Positions 12,401 to 24,845 of a stretch of 64,000 nucleotides of DNA are shown here, in pieces. How positions within the stretch are numbered: position 1 is the first letter of the stretch; each line of letters starts with the position of its first letter. The stretch is from Phoronis australis (taxonomy: Eukaryota > Phoronida > Phoronidae). The stretch lies in the NCBI GenBank assembly GCA_002633005.1, contig NMRA01000145.1, forward strand, positions 403,737-467,736, given 5' to 3'. A program made the position numbers and the translations under genes. The notes beneath the pieces were generated by a model, which was not told the DNA's origin, made no database searches, and saw nothing but the letters and a program-made list of their open reading frames with translations.

Positions 12401-12884
12401 TCTCTTGGTCCTGTTGGTTCGAATTAGGTGAGGTGTTGGGGTTTTTTTTTTTCAAAGAAAATTTCTGTTCAGGGCTTTACATAAAGACGTGTATGCCTAA
12501 TTCTAACTCTACGTACATATGGGACAGTAAGTTTTTGTTCACTAAATGGTATTATAGCAGTTGATCAGGTTTCTAGACAAAAAGTTCCTTAAATGATAAT
12601 GAAAATTACTGTTTGATTGGCTGTTTACTCCCACAGTGTGCCATATGCTACAGCTGGATAGGCTGAGAGACTCAGTTGAGACACCAGCTCAAACGTGTCT
12701 GATCCCTAAGTCTGAACCTTGTGAACAGGTTGACACAACACCCCTGATGGAGGCAGTAAGTGAGGAAGGAATTGTAGTGAAGGAAGAAGAAGGGAGTAGC
12801 CTATCTGAAGCGTCAGGCAGTCTGTATGTTCCCAGCACCTCCCACGGATCCTGTCCAGAACAAATGAAAAGGCAATGTTTTTAA
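9275..12884 (+). CDS. THAP-domain zinc-finger protein (four coding exons)
   Basis: THAP domains are C2CH zinc fingers that bind DNA, shared by cellular transcription factors and P-element-like or Kolobok transposases. Exons: 9275-9522, 10618-10750, 11515-11797 and 12637-12884; GT-AG borders and phases all agree, giving 303 residues. The start is chosen at 9275 because THAP domains begin M-x-x-x-C. Residues 1-96 form the domain: C5, C10, W34, C59 and H62, and the closing AVPTI motif at 91-95, reached only after splicing exon 2. Residues ~145-185 are Ser/Pro-rich. The last exon is acidic and contains KSEPCEQ and VKEEEG segments resembling sumoylation sites (inference). No DDE catalytic region is present in this model, so this is either a host-type THAP factor or the 5' part of a transposase gene (see 13808-14048). 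Confidence 0.85.
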
Positions 12885-13807
12885 CATGAACTTGTTGGCT
12901 TTGCATGTATAGCTGCATTTCACCCTGTTTAGCTGGTTAAAAAATGAAAATTAAATTAAAACATTTAGTCTCATAATATTGGTCTCATAATGCTCCGTAC
13001 AATGATAGGATTCTATTTCCATTGTCACCTACACCATCGAAATCATCAGCTACTCATTGCAAATGCTTTGAGTTCATTGGGGTTGGACTACCCTAAAATT
13101 AGGAATGTAAAATGGCGCATTCATGTATTGCCGGCTCATTCGGCAGCAAGTCAAAATTGGATAAATGCTATATTTTCAAAATTCACCATTGGCATATAAA
13201 TAGGGTACTGCTTTCTTCAATTTCAAATTGGCTGCGCTAAGCAGCCATTCCTATTGTCTGCTTTAAACCAGGACAAAATCAGTGATTTGAATAGCTTTTG
13301 GGGGATTTTGCAAATTATGCATGTTTTCGAAAGTACCTTGTTGTGTAAATCATAGAACAGTTTGAAAATTCTTGATTAGATCAAAAAGGCATAGATGGTT
13401 TTGGTTTCTGTTTTTTTTTCTTGAAAATAGGGTTGGTTGTGCAGTGTCTTTTTTAGCTATTCCCTTTTCAAAAAAGAAAATCCACCTGAGATGAGTGGCA
13501 AAAATGATGCAGGATTTGTTTTTTACTCTTCGCTTGGCCAAACATGGCATTTCAAACCTTGCTTCTGTGCCCTTGTGCAGCTTTTCAAAAAATGTGGCCG
13601 TGGCTATCAAATTGATGTGGGGCGTTTTTTCAGTCAATGAGTGCGTGTCCATGATATGAGTGGGGTAGAGAGACTTGAACCATCTAATTAGATGCTGATT
13701 TGGTCTTGTACCATTACTGATTATTTAGCCATTAAGATACTGTGCATATTGTATAGTTTCATGTTTTTATGTTTAGCATGGGTTACTGATGTCCTTTTAT
13801 TTTATAG
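12885..13807. other. 3' UTR / intergenic after the THAP gene
   Basis: AT-rich, no convincing gene. It would be an intron if the THAP gene is alternatively spliced to 13808. Confidence 0.4.
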
Positions 13808-14048
13808 GACTTCTGGAAACAAGACGAGCGATTGGGTTTTCAAGAATGAAGACAGAAAGTACTTGGTTTTTGAAAGTGTGCTCCTGGATTTGCTATCCAC
13901 TTGCAGGACTTGTAAAAGTGTCGCTGAACCTCACATAGTGAAGTTTTTAGGCACATTTGTTCATATTGGCCAAGTATGTTCTAAAAACACATGTAAAGGA
14001 TATACATGGGACTCACAGCTAATGCATGGTAATATGCCACTTGTATGA
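13808..14048 (+). pseudogene. Fragment or alternative exon: Cys-containing domain of THAP/transposase-type proteins
   Basis: An open segment after a good acceptor (TTTTATAG) encodes KYLVFESVLLDLLSTCRTC, then a GTFVHIGQVCSKNTC segment and WDSQLMHGNMP, and soon a TGA stop. The order Y-x-V-F-E, C-x2-C, G-T-F, C-x4-C, W-x-SQ, GN-x-P is one I associate with uncharacterised invertebrate proteins carrying THAP domains and with Kolobok-like transposases. That link is from memory and should be tested. It could be joined to the THAP gene: a donor at 12824 (CT|GTATGT) leaves two bases, matching the one base needed here. The stop after MPLV cuts the domain short, so decay or a further splice (GTAATA just after CATG) is possible. 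Confidence 0.42.
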
Positions 14049-16147
14049 AATATTCTGAACAATGTTTAAAATCTTTGAACCATCTCAGAGGTTTTTCTGC
14101 TCAACACTATTTATTCTTATTGCTGTAAAATGATAGCAACATTCTCAGGGAGTGTACATGATGTGGAACCATAGTAACTGTTGTTTCTATGAATTACCAC
14201 CAAAGATTTTTTGGATAAACTAAAACTGACGGACCGAAACAAAGTCAATTGATCCTTAATGATTGCAGAAACAGAACACATGTATAAAAATGTACACAAG
14301 AAATTTGCAATCACATAAACATACTTGATTTTATACATTCGAGTGGGATACTCCAGACATTTTTGTGTAACTAACATGGAATAAAAATCAAGGAGGATTT
14401 ATAAGTGCTAAAAATCTCACATGTGTAGAAATTAGTCATCACAATTTTGTGGAAAAACATGATCACAGGACCACAAATAAAATGTGCAGGTATTATTTTT
14501 GTCCTCATAGCATGTGTCTTTGACAACGACTTTCTAGAAAGTCAACTTGGAATGGAGGCTCCAGGGGCTGAAAATTAGTACTGAAAATTAAATAAATTTA
14601 ATTCTTGGTAACTATGGCACGCAATTATCTTCAAAATCAACTACTGGTTATAATTGGTTGGTTTGTTGAGAAAATTTGTCAGATTCCGATGACTAGTTGA
14701 AACTATGCACAGTGTGTTCTTCATTACCTTGAATAGGAAAAGTAGAACAAGTTTTACAAAAGTCTCCTACTGACTCAGCTGTTAACTGCAGATATGCGAT
14801 ATGTCGCTTTTTTATGCACCAACCTGCTCATGTAGTTGCATACTGTAATACTGTTCGGTAGGTCAGTTGTCTGCTTGATATCTGAAGCACTTGATTGACT
14901 GTTGATGAAATTTGTGTAGGGCATTACTAGGGCGGTGCATGCTACTTTGTATTCTGTCTCCTCACATCAATATCAGAAATGTGCTAATTGCCAGTGGGTG
15001 AATTTTTTCTGTTTAATAATTGTCCGTAATTTTTATCCTAGTAACGTATCTGCATGGAAGTATCTTCTAACTCTAAGTGGTTGTGTTGTTTATGGGCAGC
15101 GCTCGCACACAGGCTAGATGTGACTAAATTTGCGGTTTGCAACCTTGGTGCATGTGGCGGTGTTGTTCGTGAAAGTCATGCAGCAATATCCCTGCATTGA
15201 TCCAAATCACCTCATCAACACCGATTGTGTGGCAGGCCTCGAGTGCGACATCGCCGACTGAAAATTCAAATCGGAACATATTCCACTTCTGCGGCATCCG
15301 GTTATTGCCACCAATCAGAGCGCACAAATTGCGATTAACTAAGAGGATTATGTTAACTTCGTTTTAGACATAGACAGTGGCTCTTTCATCCCAGTGGCAA
15401 TGGGCTATATGGAAATATATTACTAGTTGTTTCATTTGTAATAATACACGTGATTTGTGTTTTTGTTTGTTATTTTGATTATGATAAATGCTTAAAAAAT
15501 TATATAACCCTTTCGATAGACTTTGCAGCAAAACAGTGCCTTTTGTTCAGTTTGTAACCCATAAAAAGTGAACCCTTTTGATGTAAGGAATTTGGTCGTA
15601 AAAACAGTTAAGTGTTGATTATGACCCAATAGGGGTCACTGCTGTTAGGAGTTTCCCCGGGTTTTATCCGTTTACTGGGTTTAGAGTTATCACATCATGT
15701 TACCACGTACCACGTGGCATCCGGACCAACAGGAGAGACCTAGTCATCTGTAAGCCAGACCGGGCTGCCTTAACGACAGCACCCACTGAGGCACTTAATT
15801 GCTCGGTGTCATAGTAATTTAGGGGGTCTGTGCAAGATTTAACCAAACTACCGGCCATTAGGAGTGTTTCCTGGCGCACAAAACAGGGCCGGGGCCCCTC
15901 CTTGCACTCGCAAGATCCTACGCAACTTGTAAGTTTTTCCTCTAAATTATTGTTTTCGAACTTGTAAGCAACCCTCGGCTACTACTTTGTGACAGATTTG
16001 TGTATTTCTTTTCGTTTAACTTTGTATTTGAGTTCACTCATGTCTTAAATCAATGTACCGAAAACATTACGAGAAAACAAGATATGTGCCCCCCCCCCTT
16101 AATTTGCGTCGTTCCGATGAATCCGTGGCAGTTTGGCATAGGGAAAA

Positions 16148-16240
16148 ATGGCAGGGGCAGGCGGACATGGGAAAAGAAAGACAGCGAAGTACGTAGACGA
16201 GAACAATTTTACTGAAGAGAGCATTTATCGACTACCACAG
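16148..16240 (+). other. Possible small coding exon or fragment
   Basis: A short frame starting ATG at 16148 reads MAGAGGHGKRKTAKYVDENN and continues FTEESIYRLPQ to a TAG at about 16240. The amino-acid composition looks protein-like, and the next ~150 bp in another frame reads FPQRNWNRFLNLKPIKG-type sequence. I do not recognise a family. It may be a decayed gene or transposon piece. Confidence 0.2.
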
Positions 16241-19200
16241 TAGTGGATTTATGCACAGATTTTCCACAGCGAAATTGGAACAGGTTTCTAAATCTGAAGC
16301 CAATTAAAGGGAATGCAAAGCTGCATTTCTTCAAGAACCCCTCTTTACCGCAAGTCTTCTGTCGTTCTCATTTTCCGAAATTTGTAATTGCATATTACCT
16401 TATTTAAATTGGAATCCTGAAGGAGAGAAGCCCCAATATCAATTATCAATTGCTGCTCATCGTGCAATACTTTAAATTATGTCTTTTCGGATTTAAAGGC
16501 CCTATCCGTCCTAGGAGGCGAGCCCGTTGTGAATATCCATGGACATGCTTTTCCTGTAATAATAAGAGGAAATAGAAATCAAGAAAGGAAATCCTCTTGA
16601 AAGAGGAAAATTCCAACTTCTGTATAGCGGGTATCGTCGGCGTTTTGCGATTAGACCGTATTTCCTTGAATTGTGACTCGGGTTTTGATTTTCACGCGTG
16701 CATGTGGCGAAACGTTCTTCTTGAGCAACATCAAGTGGGATATTGCTGTCTGTGACTGCCTTAATTATTCTTAAGAGACCTCTCACGGAGAGGGCCTCCA
16801 GTAATGGAATCAAAATCATATCTTTTCTGTTTTTGTAAAATCTTACAACTTTTTATGTTGAGGAAGGCCACTTCTTGGAGTGTCCCCCCGATGATGGAGT
16901 TATTTGTGACTGCCATTTTTTGGATAACACAGCCTTTCATGTTGAAGGGGACCCTTTCAGGGGCGGCACGGGGCAATAAAATTGGCACTGTCAACTACAT
17001 ATTCACCGACAGAATTGCATGTTCATGCGTAGCAAATTAACACCAAGACATGCGACCCACAAAACCAAAAATGTGTGATTGTATTGACAGTAAAAAACAA
17101 TAGTATTGACCGCTCTCAAAAGGATGGAAGTTTGGAGAACTTGAACACCACTTTGTATGAATTGCACAAAGACAAGATTCTCGATGGATTTATAAAATTG
17201 TCGAAACTTTTTTCAAAAGAATTTCCTCAAAAATAGTATTTATTTTGAAGATCGTAATTAGGACAACATTGTTGATGAAGAGGATCGATTGTTTGTCGCG
17301 ACACACTGCCGGAAGTATAATTCTTGATGTTCATGCCAAGGTGAACATTTCTAACGGATTAAGTTACTCAAAACACGTGCAGTCATTAACAAATACTTCT
17401 TTTTGGCACCCTAATAAAGTGAAATTCATAAAAGGTACCCCTCAAAGTCAAAATCAGATAGACACGAAATTGCATGTGCTCCTGTTTAAAAGCGAGCCAC
17501 TTCCTCGCGGAATTTTAGTGAAGTACGGGCACCCATGTTTTCAGTGACAGTCTCCTCACAAACAGGAAACTTCGCTCGCCTATTGCAAGGGGAGCGCCTA
17601 CTGGGCGGGGGGTAAACCTGGTGATAAACGGGACAAACGTTTGGCGAAGTAGAATTACTTTGTGCCCTCCCCCTTTACCTAATAACTATACTTCCCTACC
17701 TACAACCCTGCTGAAGCGACGAAAGATGTGGGAACGGGGGTAAAATTGGTGTCGACAGTGAGGCAGGTGGAGGTAAAACGGGTAGCGACTGGGAATGGAG
17801 GGGAATAAAACTTGTCAGTGTCCACCTCAAGGCAGCGAAATTGAGTGACGGCGGAAGCGAAACTGGAGTCCCCCAACCAGAGAACAAAGGATTGCGCTCA
17901 AATTTGTTGCTCCCCACGAAAGCAAAGCTTCCTACACACGTCGGGAACTATACTTGATTCTGCGTGACCCTGAACACTGCGTTCAGTTGTGGAAGTTTTT
18001 AACAAGATAAATTAGAGATAGGACGTCTGATCACAAAGTATATCAGCTATTAAAATGAGCGTTCTCAAACAAAGTGCCGACTAATCACGTTAGAGCGTCT
18101 TGAATAAAAAAGCTTAGCCGTGTGTGATGTCATCGGAACGTAGCTTTCTCACGGTAAGAAGTCAAATCTACCGTTAGATGTAAGACGAAGGATAAGAAGG
18201 CAAATCAGACATCTAACCAGTGTTCACGTGTGAATTTCGAAGAGACCTCCAAGCTGCCTTCTGACGGCATGTGAACTGCAGATTAACACAATGCAATTGA
18301 ATAAAACTTTTCTTAAAACACGCCCCCAAATTTGGACATAGTAGGAAATGTACCATTGTTCCTCAGCTCGTTGCCTGCTCATGCAGAACGCTGGCTGCAA
18401 GAAATTTTGTTTTGTGCACCTCATCAGGAAGGGAAAGATGAAACGGGTGTTCATTATTTTAATACATTTATTTTCGCAGGCAGAAATCATATTATTAATG
18501 ATTCGTGTGGGGGGGGGGAAGTGGCCCCCACTACAAATCCTTACAACATAAAAACAACACGTCATATAGAACAAATAAATATTTTGCAAGTAACTCATCG
18601 TGATTGACTGTTCATTATACATGAAAAGCTTTTTAGCTGTAACCAAACACCTTTGTGCTTTGATTAAAAATTAATTCATTTCATCGAATCCCAGTTTCCC
18701 ATAGACGTGACATTCAAGACAAAAAGGGACAAGTTCATTCGACCTGGTTGTGTTATCACAATGAGCTGCAAATAACACACACGAGGTACGGTCTTCAGCA
18801 GTTTCCTTGCTTTTCCAAAGTGGCTATGCGAAAGAAAGACGTATGGGTAGGTCTTCATACATAGGGTCTGTCGGCATTTTGTTCTGAAGGTTATGCAGGA
18901 TCCTAGAAAAATTCCAGATTTGGCTAACTTCGGAACATCACGTCTCAGAAATGGCTTATGGGATTCACATGATATTTTCAGATATGCTTTATGTATCGTT
19001 CTCCAAAAAAAGCTTTCAGGGATTGTTTTAAAGTGTTCCAATTTTGGTTAGGGGTCTATCAAAATATAGAACTTTTTAGGATTTTCATGAAAAAAATTAA
19101 GCTGCACAAAACGAAAACGAAATATTTTAGATAACTCTAACAGCGTTTTTCAGATCTCACTTGAACATCTATATCAAATAAAATTTGATCATGTTATAGA

Positions 19201-19390
19201 TACCGTCGTTTCTCGCTATCAATGTATCTGACTTTCTCTATATTTTCTAGAAAGACATGGTCATGTACCCCATAGCACATTTGGTAAAAAGTCAAAAATC
19301 ATATTCTACAGGGCTTCTAATTTCAGAAAATATACACTCTTAATGAGTTAAATTTATAGTTTTGCAAAATACACAGACGTGTCAGTGAGG

Positions 19391-19605
19391 TTAGTCAACA
19401 TCATCTAAAGTCCCCAAGCCGAGCCCTTTTGCTGCGTTCTTCCTTTTCGTTAACTTCATTATTTTGCCTGCTGCTAGCTTAAATCTGAGAGCAGTATAAA
19501 CAGTCCCAGTAACAGAGGACTGAAGCCGTGTTCCTGCATATTTCTTAAAGTGACAACAGTTTTTTGATACAGGTAATGCTTTCCTAATCTGAAGGCCAAA
19601 GAGCT
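19391..19605 (-). other. Possible terminal exon of an unrecognised gene
   Basis: On the minus strand an acceptor-like TTTTTAG (about 19606-19612) precedes an open frame to a stop at 19391. It encodes about 70 residues: LFGLQIRKALPVSKNCCHF near the start and the basic end GKIMKLTKRKNAAKGLGLG followed by TLDDVD. It lies downstream of the 225-aa minus-strand gene, but that gene has its own stop. No family recognised; could be chance. Confidence 0.22.
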
Positions 19606-20508
19606 CTAAAAATGTAAACATTCGTTATATGGATCTGAACAAGGAATGGCACCAGGGGAAAGGAGTAGAATGACTTACATCCGAAAAAATGGCGTTGCAC
19701 TGGTCAACAGGCAATAGAAATCAGTGCTAACTTGACAATGGTGAATTCAACACAAGGGGTGTTTGAATCCCCCGAGGATAAATCACAACAAAACCATTTT
19801 TTAAAACAATTAACCTTTTTTAAGAGATCAAAGTAAATGAGCATGAATACAGAAATGAGTTTCGTATGTACATTATTCACAATATAAACATGAAAAAGAT
19901 CAGTGCGAAAGGCATAAAACATGATATCACAATACAAGTTTACAAAATACAAGTTTACAAAATCCTTGCCAAGGCACAAGTGGCACAACTTGAGCAAAAA
20001 GAGCGTTCTTCACGAGACAGTTTCATTACAGATAACACTACATCCACAAAGAATTTCAATACAATAGCTTTTGTTTCAAAAACACTAACTGTGGGTATAT
20101 CCCTAAAGGTGTTGTTTCTACTGAAATGTGTTGCTGTGAAAACTTAGAACAAGAGAAATACTTATCTAGCTAAAACAAAATGATTGCCAATAATCTCCAA
20201 CAGGCAAAATGTCTCATACGGTATACCGAAAACGTAAATTGCTTCTCAGCATGCGCAATTTAAAGCTCGATGCAGTGATTGCATAAAACTCCACCAAAGA
20301 CGTGTGGCTCAAAACAGCCAGTCTCCCAATCACTGGCAAAACAGTGTTCATTGAGCAAATATTCTTTTTCGTTTTTGGCATCCGGTAAGCACAGAAGTGC
20401 AGTAAGTTTTTGCTACATCCTGGCAACGGAATCGTGACAGTCCACGACGCCACTGGTCATGACGGCGGTGATGGCGGTACGACCCAAACTTGGTTGCACA
20501 TAAAGTTT

Positions 20509-21186
20509 TTAGTGAAGTCGGAACAGCCTGTCACTTCTGTACATATCGTCCTGATATCGAGTAAATTCCCCGTTTATGTGCGGAAATCGCCTCTGTATCG
20601 ATCCCGTCATGATGGGGGGAAGCGCTGACCCCGCGCCCCAATTTGGGGGGGAGATACGGCTGGGCCTTCCATTTGAAGGAAACAACTGTCGTAGAGTTGA
20701 CCACGATTCGCACCTAGTACTTGGCTGAGATCTGTACATTTGCAACTCCTCGTGACTACGTTCGTGTTTTCTAGGATTCATATCTCCAACAGGCACCCAG
20801 TGACTAGGAGCGTCCGGCTGATCTGGTCCGGCCAACCATTTGTGCCTGGCGACCGGAGCAATGTCCCGCTCGTCAAGCGGAGTGTAGCGCTGACGGACCC
20901 AAACTACCTCGTTACTTCCAAAGATATTCCTCAGAGGTTTTTCGTCTACAGGCGGTGCCACTTGCTTGTACCGAAGTAGGCGGGTTGGTGATTCATAATA
21001 TCCTTCATTTCTTGCGTTTTCCACCTGTTTCTCGATATTATATTGTAGCTTAAAGGCTCCAAAGTTTCCCATACACAACGAAGCCATGTTGCGCGAAACT
21101 GTCTTGTGTTGGTCTGCGGCGTATTGGCCAATCGTGAAACGCATGACAGAACTCTTCGTTAGGTCAGACGGCTTAGCAACAAACAA
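20509..21186 (-). CDS. Uncharacterised 225-aa basic protein, divergent neighbour of FOXJ1
   Basis: A single uninterrupted 225-codon frame. I do not recognise the family. The protein is soluble-looking: no signal peptide or membrane segment, and rich in Arg, Tyr, Pro and Ser, with short motifs such as EGYYESPTRLLRYKQ, EVVWVRQRYTPLDERD and HKWLAGPDQPDAPSHWVPVG. A second Met (residue 15, MRFTIGQ) is an alternative start. The composition, with scattered Tyr/Arg/Pro motifs and no domain, recalls small axonemal or sperm-tail microtubule-associated proteins; that is inference only. It is transcribed away from FOXJ1, and a forkhead-type site (TGTTTAT) lies about 30 bp upstream of its start, so FOXJ1 control of a ciliary gene is a testable idea. 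Confidence 0.6.
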   Translation of the reverse strand: MFVAKPSDLTKSSVMRFTIGQYAADQHKTVSRNMASLCMGNFGAFKLQYNIEKQVENARNEGYYESPTRLLRYKQVAPPVDEKPLRNIFGSNEVVWVRQRYTPLDERDIAPVARHKWLAGPDQPDAPSHWVPVGDMNPRKHERSHEELQMYRSQPSTRCESWSTLRQLFPSNGRPSRISPPNWGAGSALPPIMTGSIQRRFPHINGEFTRYQDDMYRSDRLFRLH

Positions 21187-21216
21187 ACAAAGAAGCCAAT
21201 CGGATAGCGACGTGCT

Positions 21217-21549
21217 TGTTTATTCGGGTTTACACGTCGTCAAGTGAGTTCAATGATTACGGGCTGCAATCAGCTGAGACATCATTCTCTGTCTTGCGGC
21301 TTTCAGTAGCACGTCGGTGCGAGACACTCTTACCCTCGGATTATAAACAAACTTTTCTACCATTTTATCACTGAAGTTGATACAGTTTTTACAGAATTTT
21401 TATTACAGCCGAATTCAAAAGGAAAGCTGCAATTTGTTACGTGTTTTCGGTAAGTTTTTGACGATTTTTTTCCTCGGCCAGATTGATGTGCAACCTGTGC
21501 ATAGATATCGATAAGGGACCACCCAACAGTGTTGTTTATGTTTGTTTAC
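21217..21549. promoter_or_regulatory. Cluster of forkhead sites in the shared upstream region of FOXJ1
   Basis: Four matches to the forkhead core RTAAACA, on either strand: TGTTTAT at 21217, ATAAACA at 21343, TGTTTAT at 21533 and TGTTTAC at 21543. The last two form TGTTTATGTTTGTTTAC. They sit in the 0.9 kb between the 225-aa gene and FOXJ1. A half X-box (GGCAAC, about 21770) for RFX factors is also present, but the other half is poor. Site function is inferred from motif only. Confidence 0.4.
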
Positions 21550-22079
21550 GTCATTGATACGTGAACATATGGAATGGGACTTAGTGTAAGACAGCCCGTG
21601 GCCACAAGTTCGGTGCGAACTTCCATAAGCAGTGATAAATCATAAATGTCTCCATATCGTTTTAGATGGGCGTGCTTGCTTATCATTCCAATAGAGGCAT
21701 AGATAACACTCTTCGCTAATAGCAATGGCATATTTGTCTACACCGTTATTTATTATTTATGGAGTAATTGGCAACTGTTTAACTTGCACTGTTATTTTAC
21801 AATTCTCCAGTTGATGTGTACAAAATTGTACCAATGCAGATGTATGATCACTGTAGAACGATCAATATTGGAATATTGATGTCTTGCCTTGATGTAAGCC
21901 GAATATCAGGTGTGACAAAATTTCATTTGTTTCTCCAACGATTACAAATGTGGTCATACCCATTACTCAATAACATTGGTATGTTATGCACGTGGCATCA
22001 TTTCACCTGTTCTTTACTTTCCAGAGTCCAACGTTGAACCGACAAGACGAAGTTCCCACAGACTTACAGACAGGCTAGA

Positions 22080-23626
22080 ATGCCTATCCTGACCAAAAAC
22101 CACCTGGCGCTCAAGTTCCAACAAAACTGGCTGGAGAAACATCCCAACGACGTGCCAGCAGCGTCCAAGGATGGTGGACTCGATGACAGTCTAACCAGTC
22201 TCAACTGGTTGCACAATCTAAACATCATGAACATAGGGACACCGACACCGCCAGCCAGTCCACAACCCCCAAGTGAGAACAGTGGCGACTTCAAGGTCAA
22301 CCCTAATCAAATCTTAAACGTGGGATATGTACAGCCACCAAAAATAGATCCTAAGTTTGCCATTGGTGATCTTCCTGCGGCCATGCCGTCACCGTTGGAT
22401 AAAATCAACTACAAGACGAATCCTTACGTGAAGCCACCGTACTCATACGCTACGCTGATTTGCATGGCTATGAAGGAGTCGAAGAAATCTAAAATCACTC
22501 TGTCGTCCATCTATAACTGGATTACTGATAACTTCATGTACTACAGACTGGCTGACCCCAGTTGGCAGGTAAGATTTTGTCCCACCTCTACATTTAACGA
22601 TTAAATCTGTTAAAAGATAAGTTCAAGAGGTTGACTTTAATTGAAATTAAAGCCTTGATATTGATACATCAATGTCAAGGCAACATTTTTTTAATTTGAT
22701 TTAAAGAATGACTCATTTGTTTGATGGCTCTGTTACTTAGTACCCAAGTTCATTAGGGAATACTTCTCTACCCTATCAGCTTGTAGTTACTTGATAAAGT
22801 CTAGGTACTTTGAATTATCTTGATTAATTTTGTACACTACATTGAATTACAGAATTCCATTCGCCACAATCTGTCGCTGAACAAGTGTTTCCAGAAAGTG
22901 CCACGGCGAAAGGATGAACCCGGCAAGGGGGGTTTTTGGCGTATTAACCCAGAGTACAGTGATATGTTTGTGAACGGAATAATCAAGAAACGTCGAGGAA
23001 GCAGCTTACAGGAGGGGTCGTCAGTTACGATGACGCCACCAAAGCGACCTCATGACAAAGACAGTGACTTTGACGAACCCTCGAAGAAGGTGAAGGTTGA
23101 ACGTGTTAATGGTGCTGAAGATGACGTTTTGCTCAATGGTGATGTAAGTTGGGATTCTCTTCTAAATCAGGACATCATTGTCAACGGAGTTAAAATTAAA
23201 ACGGAGCAGATAATCGACGAGGACGACGTGTATGGTGTGGCCAGTCCTGTTATGGCTATGAGCCCTCCGTCATCAGACACAAACTCTGACGATATCGATG
23301 ATATATTCGGCACCGATTTCGGGTCAGAGACCAGTGAGTTGGGCAAAGAAAACGAAGCCTTAGATCTCACAGTTCAAGGTGTGAAAATCGAGCCCCCGGA
23401 TTGGTGGACGGACAGCATGAATACTGCGGCCCTGCGAGAATTCATGTCATCTCCACATCACCCCAGCAGCGGCCTTAGTACACCCATTGCTCCATCACCC
23501 ATACGTGATCTAGACTCGGTTCACCCGTGGGCGACCAACAGAACTGACATTGATGATGCTATTGCTGCATTTGATCTCGACAACTTATTCGATATGGCCA
23601 ACATTCCAAGCCCTCTAGGGTTATAG
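22080..23626 (+). CDS. FOXJ1: Forkhead transcription factor FOXJ1
   Basis: FOXJ1 is the nuclear regulator that switches on the motile-cilium gene programme. Two coding exons: 22080-22568 (donor GTAAGA) and 22853-23626 (acceptor TTACAG), 420 residues, close to vertebrate FOXJ1. The forkhead domain runs from about residue 116 to 215: [20 protein letters not shown], then WITDNF, and recognition helix 3 [13 protein letters not shown] beginning at residue 164. The intron falls exactly between SWQ and [18 protein letters not shown] and a KKRR nuclear-localisation cluster follow. The N-terminal [11 protein letters not shown] and [10 protein letters not shown] segments, and the acidic C-terminus with EPPDWW and [10 protein letters not shown], look like FOXJ1 conserved and activation regions. 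An acceptor (TTTCCAG, exon from 22025) just upstream of the ATG shows a 5' UTR intron. A likely polyadenylation signal is AATAAA at 24822. Confidence 0.95.
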
Positions 23627-24845
23627 GTGTAGGTTGTATTGTTCATTCAGGCCAAAATCATTCCTCCGTTGCTTTCATCTCCTCTAATCATGCGTAATTG
23701 GTGTTGGTGAATAGCGCTAGAAATTGATTACAGATTTCAAATCTCCCTGGTCGTTATGTACGATCGAACAGCTCGGAAATTCTACCTGGCGTGAGGCTGG
23801 ATTTATTGATCAGAGTTACATGTTCAAGACTCGATACCTCATAACATGACTTTCCACTCGCACAGTTACCTGTATCAGACACAGCCTAGAGAGGTGGCAT
23901 TAATTAGGCATACTTGTCATTGAAAATATGTCATTAGTACTATACTGTACTAGCTGTTCACGCAAACATGATAAAAGTAGGCACAAATGCCATTTCCAGG
24001 CGCTGAATTATGAATAAGATTTCCATCACAAAATCAATCATAGTGCTATTCATCATATATCAGTGGGTGTTAGGAACATAATCAAGCCGCAGGAAAAGAC
24101 CTCATATCTTTCATGGCCAAGCATTCTCATTTTCAAGTTCAAAAATCAATATACCATTTTCATCATCAGTCATTATCACTTCAGGAACAACCGTCCATTA
24201 AGTGTACAATTTTATTGAAGAGTGCAACTTTTATTTCTTCTTGTTTACATCTTTGTATCTGTTAATTCACGTGCTAGATTTTACCCAGATACTATGATTT
24301 AATGTGTGTTCCATCCAGTCCTAAAGTTACATAATTGCACAGGGATTTGTACTGTGCTGAGCTTTCAAATGACCCAGGGCTTCTATTTTCAATGGCCACT
24401 TGTATTTCACACACTGAAATCAGGCTAACAAAACACACAGAATCCATTGAGCAAAGGTACAAAGGTTTTCTCATGCCATTGTTGTGTGTTTAAAGGGCTA
24501 CTTTGAGTTTGCTCAGTGTAGTTAGTGGTCTTACCTATTGGAGTCTTTTCCCCAGGTACTTTCAGAGCAAACTTAGAACATAGAACAGAATTAGGATTAA
24601 TCACGCTTTACTTCATGGCAGGGCTATAGAGATTTTATCATTCCAGGCTGTTTTATTATAACTGGGCTAATCAGATTTTTGATAGAAGGTCTTATTAATG
24701 AGTGCAACCACATTCCATAATGTGACTTTGTTTTGCTTGTTTAATCTCTCTGTAAACTTGGACGAATTCTGTGCAACCAGTGTGCAAATATATATTTAAT
24801 AATGAAATATCACGTGGTGATAATAAAATATCAGTCAACTGTTAA
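23627..24845 (+). other. Probable FOXJ1 3' UTR
   Basis: AT-rich, no coding potential. It ends with AATAAA at 24822-24827. The extent is inferred only from that signal. Confidence 0.4.

Larger units (their letters stand above)
14049..20508. other. Gene-poor spacer
   Basis: No complete gene recognised. Only two weak coding fragments (16148-16240 on + and 19391-19605 on -, listed separately) and C- or G-homopolymers (16087 and 18510 areas) stand out. Confidence 0.45.

Noticed and set aside
12068-12427. 119-codon frame in the THAP gene intron
   Set aside because: No similarity, low-complexity hydrophobic/Cys composition, lies between well-supported exons.
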